Source of the DNA: Polaromonas sp. | Lineage (GTDB): Bacteria > Pseudomonadota > Gammaproteobacteria > Burkholderiales > Burkholderiaceae_C | Assembly (NCBI GenBank): GCA_028292745.1 | Contig: JAQGLT010000011.1 | Span: forward strand, 1 to 37,920 | Direction: 5' to 3' | DNA: 37,920 bases | Shown: piece after piece, positions 17,890 to 26,129 of the stretch | Position numbering within the stretch: the stretch's first letter is position 1 | How the letters are laid out: each line of letters opens with the position of its first letter | The notes under the pieces: model-generated | The model's database searches: none | Seen by the model: only the letters and a program-made list of their open reading frames with translations | What the model was told of the DNA's origin: nothing | Position numbers and translations under genes: made by a program

Positions 17890-19116
17890 TCAAGCGTTGG
17901 CCGCCAAGGCATCGACAGATTCCCGGGCCAATGCGGTCAACGCCTCGATCAACTGGTCGACATCGGCCTCGGTATGCGCCGCCGACAAGGCGATGCGCAG
18001 GCGCGCCGTGCCCTCGGGCACGGTGGGCGGACGGATTGCGGGAACCCAGATGCCGCGCGCACGCAAGCCGGCCATGGCGGCCAGGGCCGCGTCGTTGCGC
18101 CCGATCAGCAGCGGCTGGATTGCGGTTTGGGAGGCGCCGAGCTGCCAGCCGCTGCCTTGCAGCCCGGCCGCCAGACCGCTGCGCAGGCGGCCGACCAGCC
18201 GGCACAGATGCGTGCGCCGCCACTCGTCCTGCGCGATTCGCCGCAGGCTGGCGCTCAGGGCGCTGGCCAGCATGGCGGGCGCGGCCGTGGCAAAAATGTA
18301 GCTGCGGGTTTTTTGCAGCAGCCATTCGACCAGCGCGCTGTCGCCTGCGACGAAAGCGCCGGCTGCGCCGGCCGCCTTGCTCAAGGTGGCCATGTAGAGC
18401 ACGCGGCGCGAGGCGGCGGCGCCGAAGAGGCCGGCCTCGGCCAGGCTGCCGCGCCCTTGCGGACCCCGCACGCCGAAGCCGTGCGCATCGTCCAGCAGCA
18501 GCAGCGCGTCATGGCGTTCGCACAAGGCGAGCAGGCCGGCGATATCGGCGCAGTCGCCATCCATGCTGAAGACCGCATCGGTCATCACCAGCTTGCGCCG
18601 GGCACTGCTGTGCGCCAGTTCGCGCTCAAGGGCGGGCAGGTCGGCATGGGCAAAGCGGTGAATCCGCGCGCGCGACAGGCGGGCGCCGTCGATCAGGCAG
18701 GCATGGTTGAGCGCGTCCGAGAAGATCGCGTCACCGGCGCCCACCAGCGCCGGCACAATGCCGACGTTGGCGGCGAAGCCGGCGTAAAAATAGAGCGCGC
18801 GCGGCAGGCCGACGAATGCCGCCAGCTCGGATTCCAGCGCTTCGTTGGCGGCGCTGTGGCCGCTCACCAGCGGCGAGCCGCCGGAACCGACGCCAAACGC
18901 CTGCGCGCCGGCGCAGGCCGCCCGCACCAGGTCGGGATGCGTGGACAGGCCCAGGTAGTCGTTGCTGCAAAAGGCCAGCATGCTGCGCCCGTCCACCTTG
19001 AGGCGGGCGCCGCCGTCCGGCGTGACCACGGCGCGGCGGCGGCGCAGATGGGCGCGGTCGAGTTCGACCATGCGCAGCGGGAAGTCGTCTAGCCAAGAGG
19101 AAGGTGTCATTGCCAT
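17890..19116 (-). CDS. bioF: 8-amino-7-oxononanoate synthase
   Basis: A 408-residue PLP enzyme condensing pimeloyl-ACP (or -CoA) with alanine. It shows [37 protein letters not shown], the cofactor-binding Asp210-Ala-His212 ([12 protein letters not shown]), and the PLP lysine Lys247 in [14 protein letters not shown]. Both an ATG at 19114-19116 and one at 19108-19110 precede the family core; the second would overlap the bioD stop as ATGA. Overlap with bioD points to coupled translation in a bioADFB operon. Confidence 0.96.
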   Translation of the reverse strand: MAMTPSSWLDDFPLRMVELDRAHLRRRRAVVTPDGGARLKVDGRSMLAFCSNDYLGLSTHPDLVRAACAGAQAFGVGSGGSPLVSGHSAANEALESELAAFVGLPRALYFYAGFAANVGIVPALVGAGDAIFSDALNHACLIDGARLSRARIHRFAHADLPALERELAHSSARRKLVMTDAVFSMDGDCADIAGLLALCERHDALLLLDDAHGFGVRGPQGRGSLAEAGLFGAAASRRVLYMATLSKAAGAAGAFVAGDSALVEWLLQKTRSYIFATAAPAMLASALSASLRRIAQDEWRRTHLCRLVGRLRSGLAAGLQGSGWQLGASQTAIQPLLIGRNDAALAAMAGLRARGIWVPAIRPPTVPEGTARLRIALSAAHTEADVDQLIEALTALARESVDALAANA

Positions 19117-19799
19117 TCGAGGGGAAGGTTGAAAGCGACCGCGCGCGGGTCGGGCGCGGCTTGATGGGGAATGCTGGCCAGCAGCGGCGCCTGGAGCTTT
19201 TGCCGCAAAAACGCAATATTGTCCTGCTGCGCCAGCATCGCCGGATCGACATGGTTGGCCACCCAGCCCGCCAGCACCAGCCCGCGCGCGCGAATCGCTT
19301 CGGCCGTCAGCAGGGCATGGTTCAGGCAGCCGAGCCGCAGGCCCACCACCAGCACCACCGGCAGGCCGAGCGCCTGGGCCAGGTCGGCGCCGGTCTCGGT
19401 GCTGGAGAGCGGCACCAGAAAGCCGCCCGCTCCCTCGACCACCACCGCATCGGCCCGCTTCGCCAGGGCGCGGTGGCAGGCCACCAGGTGGGAAATGTCG
19501 ATTCGCCGGCCCGCGCGTGCCGCGGCGATGTGCGGCGAGACCGGGTCGGGCAGCAGCACCGGGTTGTCGAGTTCGGGCGGCACGGCGCAGGTGGAGGCGG
19601 CGCGCAGGGCCAGCACGTCCTCATTGGCATCCGTGCCGTTGATGCGCTCGGTGCCCGCCGCCACCGGTTTCATGCCCACGACGCGGGCATGGCGGCGTGC
19701 CAGCGCATGCAGCAAGGCGGTGCTGACCAGCGTTTTGCCAACGCCGGTGTCGGTGCCGGTGACGAAAAGGGACAGCGCCCCGCCAGCGCGCTCAGCCAT
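19107..19799 (-). CDS. bioD: Dethiobiotin synthetase
   Basis: A 230-residue ATP-dependent carboxylase closing the ureido ring of dethiobiotin. The N-terminal P-loop is GTDTGVGKT (15-23), followed by [14 protein letters not shown] with the conserved Lys, the [13 protein letters not shown] substrate loop and [22 protein letters not shown]. Its ATG overlaps the end of bioA by eight bases and its end overlaps the start of bioF, so bioA, bioD and bioF are physically interlocked. Confidence 0.96.
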   Translation of the reverse strand: MAERAGGALSLFVTGTDTGVGKTLVSTALLHALARRHARVVGMKPVAAGTERINGTDANEDVLALRAASTCAVPPELDNPVLLPDPVSPHIAAARAGRRIDISHLVACHRALAKRADAVVVEGAGGFLVPLSSTETGADLAQALGLPVVLVVGLRLGCLNHALLTAEAIRARGLVLAGWVANHVDPAMLAQQDNIAFLRQKLQAPLLASIPHQAAPDPRAVAFNLPLEWQ

Positions 19800-21141
19800 G
19801 GGTGCGGCCTGCGTCCGCCAGCGTGGCGTTCAGCGCCGCCAGCGCGCCGCTGGCCAGGTGGGCGGCGGTTTGCGCATCCAGCACATAGGGCGGCATGGCG
19901 TAGAGCGTGTTGCCGATGGGACGCAGCAGCACGCCGTGGGCCAGCGCGTGCCGTGCGTAGCGGCCGGCGAAACCGGCTTGCGGGGGCCTGCCGTCAAAGC
20001 CTTCGTCGATGTCCCAGGCCCAGATCATGCCCAGCCGGCGCGCGTGGCGAACCGACGGGTGCCGCGCCAACGGCGCGAAGGCCCGGTCCAGCGTTTGCGC
20101 CAGCTCGGCGTTGCGGCGCAGCGCATCGGTCTGCTCGAACAGCTCCAGCGTGGCCAGCGCCGCCCGGCAGGCCAGCGGGTTGCCGGTATACGAATGCGAG
20201 TGCAAAAAGCCCCGGGCGACTTCGTCGTTATAAAAGGCGTCGTACACCGTGTCGGTGGTGAGCACGGCCGACAGCGCCAGCGTGCCGCCGGTCAGGCCTT
20301 TGGACAGGCAGATGAAGTCGGGCCGGATGCCGGCCTGCTGGTGGGCGAACATCGTGCCGGTGCGGCCGAAGCCGGTGGCGATCTCGTCGGCGATCAGGTG
20401 CACCTCGTAGCGGTCGCACAGGGCGCGCGCCTCGCGCAGGTAGGCGCTGTCGTGTATCGCCATGCCGGCGGCGCACTGCACCATCGGCTCGACGATCAGG
20501 ACGGCGGTTTGTCGATGGTGCTGTTCAAGCCAGTCTTTCAGGCCGCCGGCGGCGCGCCGGGCTGCATCCGCCGCGCTCTCGCCGGGCATCGCCAGGCGGG
20601 CGTCGGGGCTGGGCACGGTGGCGGCCAGGCGCACCAGGGGCGCGTAGGCTTCGCGAAAGAGGGCGATGTCGGTCACCGCCAGCGCGCCCACGGTTTCGCC
20701 GTGGTAGCCGCCGGCCAGGCCGATGAAGCGGCATTTTTCCGGCCGGCCGGTGTTGCGCCAGTAATGCGCGCTCATCTTCAGCGCGATCTCGGTGGCGCTG
20801 GCGCCGTCGCTGCCGTAGAACGCATGGCCCAGGCCGGTCAGCGCGCCCAGCCGCTCCGACAGCTCGACCACCGGGGAGTGGGTGAAGCCGGCCAGCATGA
20901 TGTGGTCCAGCCGGTCCAGCTGGTCCTTCAGCGCCGCCTTGATGTGCGGATGGCCGTGGCCAAACAGGTTGACCCACCAGGAACTGATGCCATCGAGGTA
21001 GCGCCCGCCTTCCAGGTCGTACAGCCATACGCCCTCCGCGCGGGCAATCGGCAACGGCGGCTGCGTTTCGTGCAGCTTCATCTGCGTGCACGGATGCCAC
21101 ACATGGCGCAGGCTGCGCTGGGCCAGGGATGCGTTATTCAA
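19792..21141 (-). CDS. bioA: Adenosylmethionine-8-amino-7-oxononanoate transaminase
   Basis: A 449-residue class III aminotransferase using S-adenosylmethionine as amino donor. It has the N-terminal HVWHPCTQM motif typical of BioA, then DGISSWWVNLFGHGHPHI, GSDGASATEIALKM, GGYHGETVGALAVTD, PLP-binding Asp252 in LIADEIATGFGRTG, and catalytic Lys281 in ICLSKGLTGG. It begins 18 bases after the panD stop on the same strand, so panD and the biotin genes probably share a transcript. Confidence 0.97.
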   Translation of the reverse strand: MNNASLAQRSLRHVWHPCTQMKLHETQPPLPIARAEGVWLYDLEGGRYLDGISSWWVNLFGHGHPHIKAALKDQLDRLDHIMLAGFTHSPVVELSERLGALTGLGHAFYGSDGASATEIALKMSAHYWRNTGRPEKCRFIGLAGGYHGETVGALAVTDIALFREAYAPLVRLAATVPSPDARLAMPGESAADAARRAAGGLKDWLEQHHRQTAVLIVEPMVQCAAGMAIHDSAYLREARALCDRYEVHLIADEIATGFGRTGTMFAHQQAGIRPDFICLSKGLTGGTLALSAVLTTDTVYDAFYNDEVARGFLHSHSYTGNPLACRAALATLELFEQTDALRRNAELAQTLDRAFAPLARHPSVRHARRLGMIWAWDIDEGFDGRPPQAGFAGRYARHALAHGVLLRPIGNTLYAMPPYVLDAQTAAHLASGALAALNATLADAGRTHG

Positions 21142-21159
21142 GGTGGGTCTGCCGCAAAG

Positions 21160-21540
21160 TCAGGCCATCTGGACCGGAATCGTCGAACGCTCTTCCTTGA
21201 TGCGGTTGTCCGGGTTGACGAACACCAGCTTCGGCGCAAAGCCCGCCACCTGCTCTTCAGGCACCTGGGCGAAGGCGGCAATGATGACCAGGTCGCCCAC
21301 GGCGGCGCGGCGCGCCGCCGAGCCGTTGACCGAGATGATGCGGCTGCCGCGTTCGGCGCGGATCGCGTAGGTGATGAAGCGCTCGCCGTTGTTGATGTTC
21401 CAGATGTGGACCTGCTCGTTCTCGCCCAGGTTGGCGGCGTCCAGCAGGTCTTCGTCGATGGCGCAGGAGCCTTCGTAATTGAGCTCGCAATGGGTCACGG
21501 CGGCGCGGTGGATTTTGGATTTGAGAAGGGTTCTGAACAT
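21160..21540 (-). CDS. panD: Aspartate 1-decarboxylase
   Basis: A 126-residue pyruvoyl enzyme converting aspartate to beta-alanine for pantothenate. The start at 21538-21540 gives the family opening [16 protein letters not shown]. The self-cleavage site Gly24-Ser25 lies in NYEGSCAID, and Lys9, Tyr22 and Arg residues expected near the active site are present. It is the usual length. It is the first gene of a leftward series panD, bioA, bioD, bioF, bioB, panB, panC, and is divergent from nadC. Confidence 0.96.
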   Translation of the reverse strand: MFRTLLKSKIHRAAVTHCELNYEGSCAIDEDLLDAANLGENEQVHIWNINNGERFITYAIRAERGSRIISVNGSAARRAAVGDLVIIAAFAQVPEEQVAGFAPKLVFVNPDNRIKEERSTIPVQMA

Positions 21541-21703
21541 GGTGGAAAAGAGAGAGTCCAAGGAAAGCGAAACGCCCATGCGGTTTGCCGCGGCTGGCCA
21601 TGGCAGGGCCAATTTTTTGACGCTGTAACATTCGCGACAGTCCGAAGGCGTCGCCCCGGTAGTTTAGGGCACTGCGGAGCGCCCATTTTTACGTTTATTC
21701 TGT

Positions 21704-22579
21704 ATGAAAAAGTCATTTGTTTTCAATGCCGAGGGTGTGAGCGCGCTGGCCCGGGCCGATGTCGCCCGCGCCCTTGCCGAGGATGTGGGCGACGGCGACC
21801 TGACCGCCGGCCTGATTGACCCGGCCCGCCAGTCGCATGCCCGCGTGACGGCCCGCGAGGCCGCCGTGGTGTGCGGCCGCGCCTGGGTCGAGGCGGCGTT
21901 CCAGCAGCTCGATCCGCAGGCCGCGCTGGTCTGGCAGGTGACCGATGGCGAGCGCTGCCAGCCCGGCCAGGCGGTTTTCGAGGTCCGGGGCCAGGCCCGT
22001 GCGCTGCTGTCGGCCGAGCGCACGGCGCTGAACTTCCTGCAGCTGCTGAGCGCCGTGGCCAGCAAGACCGCCACCTACGCCGCCCTTGTGGCCGGAACCC
22101 CGGCCCGGATCGTGGACACCCGCAAAACGCTGCCGGGGCTGCGCCTGGCGCAAAAGTACGCCGTGCTGTGCGGCGGCGGCACCAACCACCGGGTCGGCCT
22201 GTACGACGCGGTGCTGATCAAGGAAAACCACATTGCCGCGGCCGGCGGCATCGTGCAGGTGCTGGCGCAGGCGGGGCGCGTGGCGGCCCAGGCTGATTTC
22301 GTGCAGATCGAGGTGGAGAACCTGGGCCAGCTCGCGCAGGCGCTGGCCGCCGGCGCGCGCATGGTGCTGCTGGACAACATGGACCTGCCGACGCTGAAGG
22401 AAGCTGTCCGCATCAATGCCGGGCGCGCGGTGCTGGAGATTTCCGGCGGCGTCACGCTCGAAGGCCTGCGGGCGCTGGCCGAAACCGGCGTGGACCGCAT
22501 TTCCATCGGCACCCTGACCAAGGATGTCAAGGCGATTGATTTTTCGATGCGCTTTGAAGCGCCGCAAGGGGGCCAGTGA
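21704..22579 (+). CDS. nadC: Quinolinate phosphoribosyltransferase (carboxylating)
   Basis: A 291-residue cytoplasmic enzyme converting quinolinate and PRPP to nicotinate mononucleotide. It shows [14 protein letters not shown] near the N-terminus, [16 protein letters not shown], the [20 protein letters not shown] signature, [19 protein letters not shown], and the C-terminal [26 protein letters not shown]. The stop overlaps the nadA start (TGATG), so the two genes are coupled. Its promoter shares the roughly 160-base gap with panD. Confidence 0.96.
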   Translation: MKKSFVFNAEGVSALARADVARALAEDVGDGDLTAGLIDPARQSHARVTAREAAVVCGRAWVEAAFQQLDPQAALVWQVTDGERCQPGQAVFEVRGQARALLSAERTALNFLQLLSAVASKTATYAALVAGTPARIVDTRKTLPGLRLAQKYAVLCGGGTNHRVGLYDAVLIKENHIAAAGGIVQVLAQAGRVAAQADFVQIEVENLGQLAQALAAGARMVLLDNMDLPTLKEAVRINAGRAVLEISGGVTLEGLRALAETGVDRISIGTLTKDVKAIDFSMRFEAPQGGQ

Positions 22580-23724
22580 TGAGCAGCGCAGTCCTGTCCC
22601 GGATTCATGTCGACTACGAGCAGCCGCTGCCCGCCGCTGACGGCGAGGCTTCGGTGTGCGCCACCCGTCACGCCTGGGCGCGGGTGCCGGTCGAGCCGCA
22701 GCCAGCCGAGCGGGCCGCCCTGAAAGACCGCATCCGCCGCCTGCTCAAGGCGCGCAACGCGGTCATGGTGTCGCATTACTACGTCCACCCCGACCTGCAG
22801 GACCTGGCCGAGGAAACCGGCGGGCTGGTGTCCGATTCGCTGGAGATGGCCCGTTTTGGCCGCGACCACCCGGCGCAGACGCTGGTGGTGTCGGGCGTGC
22901 GCTTCATGGGCGAGACCGCCAAGATCCTGTCGCCCGACAAGCGCGTGCTGATGCCCGACCTGGACGCCACCTGCTCGCTCGACCTGGGCTGCCCGATCGA
23001 CGAGTTCAGCGCGTTCTGCGATGCCCACCCCGACCGCACCGTCGTCGTGTACGCCAACACCAGCGCCGCCGTCAAGGCGCGGGCCGACTGGGTTGTCACG
23101 TCGAGCTGCGCGCTGGACATCGTGCGGGCGCTCCAAGCGAAGGGGCAGAAGATCTTGTGGGCGCCCGACCGCCACCTGGGCGGCTACATCCAGGCCGAGA
23201 CCGGCGCCGACATGGTGCCTTGGCCCGGCGCCTGCATCGTGCATGACGAGTTCAAGGCCTTCGAGCTGCAGGCGCTGAAAAAAGAGCATCCCCTGGCCAA
23301 GGTGCTGGTGCATCCCGAATCCCCGGCGGATGTGGTGGCGCTGGCCGATGCGGTGGGCTCGACCTCGGCCATCCTGAAGGCCGCCAGGGACATGGACGCG
23401 CCCGAATTCATCGTGGCCACCGACAGCGGCATGCTGCACAAGCTGCGCACCCTCAACCCCGGCAAGGTGTTCATCGAGGCGCCCACGGCGGGCAGCAGCG
23501 CCACGTGCAAAAGCTGCGCCCACTGCCCCTGGATGGCGATGAACGGCCTGGCCGGGCTGGCCCGGGTGCTGGAAAACGTCGAAAGCGGCGCCGACGAGGT
23601 GCAGGTGGACCCGGCGCTCGGCCTGCGGGCACGCCTGCCGATCGACCGCATGCTGGCCTTCACGGCGGCGTTGCGCGGCGGCCAGCCCACCGCCGGGCTG
23701 GTGCCGCATATCGGCGCCGCGTGA
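22579..23724 (+). CDS. nadA: Quinolinate synthase
   Basis: A 381-residue 4Fe-4S enzyme condensing iminoaspartate with dihydroxyacetone phosphate. The ATG at 22579 overlaps the nadC stop by one base. It has [32 protein letters not shown], the cysteine of [11 protein letters not shown] (near 132), Cys219 in [12 protein letters not shown], and the C-terminal CKSCAHC (Cys310, 313, 316), matching the cluster ligand regions of the family. The substrate iminoaspartate would come from NadB, encoded about 2.4 kb away on the other strand. Confidence 0.96.
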   Translation: MSSAVLSRIHVDYEQPLPAADGEASVCATRHAWARVPVEPQPAERAALKDRIRRLLKARNAVMVSHYYVHPDLQDLAEETGGLVSDSLEMARFGRDHPAQTLVVSGVRFMGETAKILSPDKRVLMPDLDATCSLDLGCPIDEFSAFCDAHPDRTVVVYANTSAAVKARADWVVTSSCALDIVRALQAKGQKILWAPDRHLGGYIQAETGADMVPWPGACIVHDEFKAFELQALKKEHPLAKVLVHPESPADVVALADAVGSTSAILKAARDMDAPEFIVATDSGMLHKLRTLNPGKVFIEAPTAGSSATCKSCAHCPWMAMNGLAGLARVLENVESGADEVQVDPALGLRARLPIDRMLAFTAALRGGQPTAGLVPHIGAA

Positions 23725-23813
23725 GGGCGCTGCCGGGCTGTTATTTTTCCTTTCCTTGTGCGTGGATGCCGTCCAAACGCGCCGCCGCGCCTGTGGCAGG
23801 TTGCTCCTGTTTT

Positions 23814-23851
23814 AATAGCTGCTTGCGCTTGTCCTGCCTGCGCTAGAGGCC
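23814..23851 (+). repeat. Dispersed repeat copy C overlapping the pabBC ribosome binding site
   Basis: This 38-base copy begins AATAGCTGCTTGCGC and ends TGCGCTAGAGGCC, aligning without gaps to the copies at 8971, 28744, 32247 and 34797. The AGAGG at 23845-23849 within it sits five bases before the ATG of the pabB-pabC fusion, so the repeat appears to provide the translation signal. Confidence 0.75.
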
Positions 23852-23854
23852 AAT

Positions 23855-25621
23855 ATGACTCTTATTTCGTCAGCAATCACGGCGCGCATCGACTTTTCCG
23901 ACCCGCATGACCGCGCCGCGCCGCGCCTGCGCCACGCGTTCGGCGCGCCGCGCGCGGTGCTGGTCGCGCAGACCGCGGCCGAGGTGCGCCCGGTGCTCGA
24001 TGCGGTGCAGGCCGCCGCGCGGCAGGGCGCCTGGTGCGTCGGCTACCTGCGCTATGAGGCCGCCCCGGCTTTCGATGCCGCGCTCACCGTGCACGCAGCG
24101 GACGGGCCGCTGGCCTGGTTCGCGGTGCACGACAAGGCATTGCCCTGGCCGCAGCCCGCGCCCGCTGCCGCCGCCGTGCGGGTGGACTGGCGGGCGGCGC
24201 TGTCGCGCCCGGCGTTCGACGAGGCGCTGGCCGTGCTGCGGGAGGGAATAGCCGGCGGCCAGTACTACCAGGTCAATTTCACCGCCCAGCTGGCCGGCGT
24301 GCTGCATGCTGGCAACGCGGCCGAGCCGGCCCAAGCCCTGTTTCAGGCCCTGCAGCGTGCCCAGCCCGGCGGCTACGCGGCATTTCTGGACACCGGCGAC
24401 GAGCAGCTGCTGTCGGTGTCGCCCGAGCTGTTTTTCGACTGGCGCGCCGGGCAGCTGCTGACGCGGCCGATGAAAGGCACCGCGCCGCGCGGCAACACCC
24501 CCGAAGAGGACGCGGCCCGGGCCGCCGCCCTGCGCGCCTCGCCCAAGGAGCGGGCCGAGAACGTGATGATCGTGGACTTGCTGCGCAACGACGTGTCGCG
24601 CATCGCCGCGCCGTTCAGCGTCCAGGTGCCGCGCCTGTTCCACACTGAAGCCCTGCCGTCCGTCTGGCAGATGACCTCGGATGTGCGGGCCCGCACCCGC
24701 GCCGGCTGCAGCCTGGCCGATGTGTTCGGCGCGCTGTTTCCCTGCGGCTCGATCACCGGCGCGCCCAAGGTCCGCGCGATGCAGGCCATCGGCGCGCTGG
24801 AGCCGGGGCCGCGCGGCGTGTACTGCGGCGCCATCGGCGTCGTGCAGCCCGGCGGCGCGGCCACCTTCAACGTGCCGATCCGCACCGTGACGCTGCGCGG
24901 CACCGAGGCCCGCTGCGGCATCGGCAGCGGCATCACCTCCGGCTCGGCGGCCGACGGCGAATGGCAGGAATGGCGCCACAAGCAGGCGTTTCTGGCACGC
25001 GCGAGCCAGCCGTTCGAGATTCTGGAAACCCTGGCGCTGGCAGCCGGCCAGCTGCGCCATGCCGGCGCCCACCTGGCGCGCATGGCGGCGGCGGCCGCGC
25101 ACTTCGGCTATCCCTGGGACGGCGCGCAGGCCCGGCAGTGCCTGGACGCGCTGGCGCAGTCGCATGCCCACGGCCGCTGGCGCGTGCGCCTGCTGCTCGA
25201 CGCCGATGGACGCGTCAGCGCCCAGGCCCACCCCCTGGAGCCGCCCGCGCCGGCCGTGCGCCTGCAGCTGGCGAACCGTCCCATGGACGAAGCGCACGGC
25301 GAATTCGTGCGCTTCAAGACCACGCGGCGGGCGCATTACGATGCGTTCACGCCCACGGCGCCCGGCGTGTTTGACACGGTGCTGTGGAATGCGGCCGGCG
25401 AAATCACCGAATGCACGCGCGGCAACATCGCGATGCGGGTCGGTGGAGAATGGGTCACGCCGCCGCTGGCCTGCGGGCTGCTGGCCGGCGTGGGCCGTGC
25501 GCTGGCGCTGCGGGAGGGCCGCCTGCGCGAGCGTGTGGTGCGGCTGGAGGCGCTGCAAAGCGTGGAAGGCTGGGCCTTCGTCAACAGCTTGCAGGGATGG
25601 CTCGAGGCGGCGATGGTCTGA
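23855..25621 (+). CDS. pabB: Aminodeoxychorismate synthase component I fused to 4-amino-4-deoxychorismate lyase
   Basis: A 588-residue bifunctional protein for p-aminobenzoate, a folate precursor. The N-terminal PabB part (about 1-375) carries the chorismate-binding core: GGQYYQVNFTAQL, RPMKGTAPRG, KERAENVMIVDLLRNDVSR, FPCGSITGAPKVRAMQ, and GIGSGITSGSAADGEW. The C-terminal part (about 385-588) is a class IV aminotransferase fold with the PLP lysine Lys488 in VRFKTTRRAHYDAF, followed by ITECTRGNIAMRV and the GLLAGVGRALAL loop, as in PabC. The fusion would make and then cleave aminodeoxychorismate in one chain, with a separate PabA glutaminase supplying ammonia; none is seen here. The PabBC fusion is common in betaproteobacteria. 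Confidence 0.94.
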   Translation: MTLISSAITARIDFSDPHDRAAPRLRHAFGAPRAVLVAQTAAEVRPVLDAVQAAARQGAWCVGYLRYEAAPAFDAALTVHAADGPLAWFAVHDKALPWPQPAPAAAAVRVDWRAALSRPAFDEALAVLREGIAGGQYYQVNFTAQLAGVLHAGNAAEPAQALFQALQRAQPGGYAAFLDTGDEQLLSVSPELFFDWRAGQLLTRPMKGTAPRGNTPEEDAARAAALRASPKERAENVMIVDLLRNDVSRIAAPFSVQVPRLFHTEALPSVWQMTSDVRARTRAGCSLADVFGALFPCGSITGAPKVRAMQAIGALEPGPRGVYCGAIGVVQPGGAATFNVPIRTVTLRGTEARCGIGSGITSGSAADGEWQEWRHKQAFLARASQPFEILETLALAAGQLRHAGAHLARMAAAAAHFGYPWDGAQARQCLDALAQSHAHGRWRVRLLLDADGRVSAQAHPLEPPAPAVRLQLANRPMDEAHGEFVRFKTTRRAHYDAFTPTAPGVFDTVLWNAAGEITECTRGNIAMRVGGEWVTPPLACGLLAGVGRALALREGRLRERVVRLEALQSVEGWAFVNSLQGWLEAAMV

Positions 25622-25706
25622 CCGGCACCGCCGCCCGGCTCGCCGGTGGGCGGCGAAATTGCGCCCTTTGCCCGCGCAGCGCGGTTGCCGGACCTCGCGT
25701 CAGCCG

Positions 25707-26066
25707 TTAAAGCGTTTCCTTGACATACGAGGCCCGGTCCATGTCCACGATTTCCACGCTCAGCTGCACCCTCACGCCCTCGGGCCGGGGCGTGAGACGG
25801 CGCAGCACCCCGGCGATGCGGGCGCCCAGGTCTTTTTTGGCCTCGGGCGTGCGCCCCGACAGCAGGCGCAGCTGGGCATGCACGAAGGCGCGCGAGGCCG
25901 GCGCGGTGCCGATTTCAAAGCGGTCGACCGCCGCCAGGCGGGTTTTCAGGTCGCTTTCGTCCTGCACCTCGGCGCTGCCCGCCACAGCCTGGTTCAGTTC
26001 CCGCAGCACCTGGGCCTGGGGGAAGCCGGCCAGGTTGGCGGAGTATTCGACGGTCAGATGGGGCAT
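25707..26066 (-). CDS. 5-carboxymethyl-2-hydroxymuconate isomerase-like tautomerase
   Basis: A 119-residue protein starting MPHLTVEYSANL, so processing would expose Pro-2 as the N-terminal catalytic proline typical of the tautomerase superfamily. Length and the RAFVHAQLRLLSGR and VQLSVEIVDMDRASYVKETL segments resemble CHMI (HpcD/HpaF type), the isomerase of homoprotocatechuate degradation. No other genes of that pathway are near, so either it serves an unlinked pathway or it is a related tautomerase with another substrate. nadB lies upstream on the same strand, 63 bases away, and may share its promoter. Confidence 0.8.
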   Translation of the reverse strand: MPHLTVEYSANLAGFPQAQVLRELNQAVAGSAEVQDESDLKTRLAAVDRFEIGTAPASRAFVHAQLRLLSGRTPEAKKDLGARIAGVLRRLTPRPEGVRVQLSVEIVDMDRASYVKETL

Positions 26067-26129
26067 TCGATTTCTCCAGTAGGAAGTAAAAATAGAAAGG
26101 TAAAAAAATGAAAAAAGGCCGCTGCCGCT

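Noticed and set aside
17852..18325. N-terminal extension of bioB into bioF
   Set aside because: The extra residues are Arg/Ala-rich and overlap bioF. The bioB family start and an AAGGA site support the ATG at 17851.
19171..21819. 882-residue plus-strand open frame across bioD, bioA and panD
   Set aside because: It runs antisense through three genes with unmistakable catalytic motifs, and its composition (Arg/Ala/Gly/Gln-rich, low complexity) is typical of antisense frames in high-GC DNA.
23870..25558. Long 562-residue open frame on the minus strand opposite pabBC
   Set aside because: It is a shadow of the GC-rich pabBC coding strand: Arg/Gly/His/Gln-rich with no recognisable fold, while the plus frame has clear chorismate-binding and PLP motifs.
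25631..25653. GC hairpin after pabBC as a terminator
   Set aside because: The arms CCGCCC/GGGCGG can pair, but no T-run follows, so intrinsic termination is unsupported.
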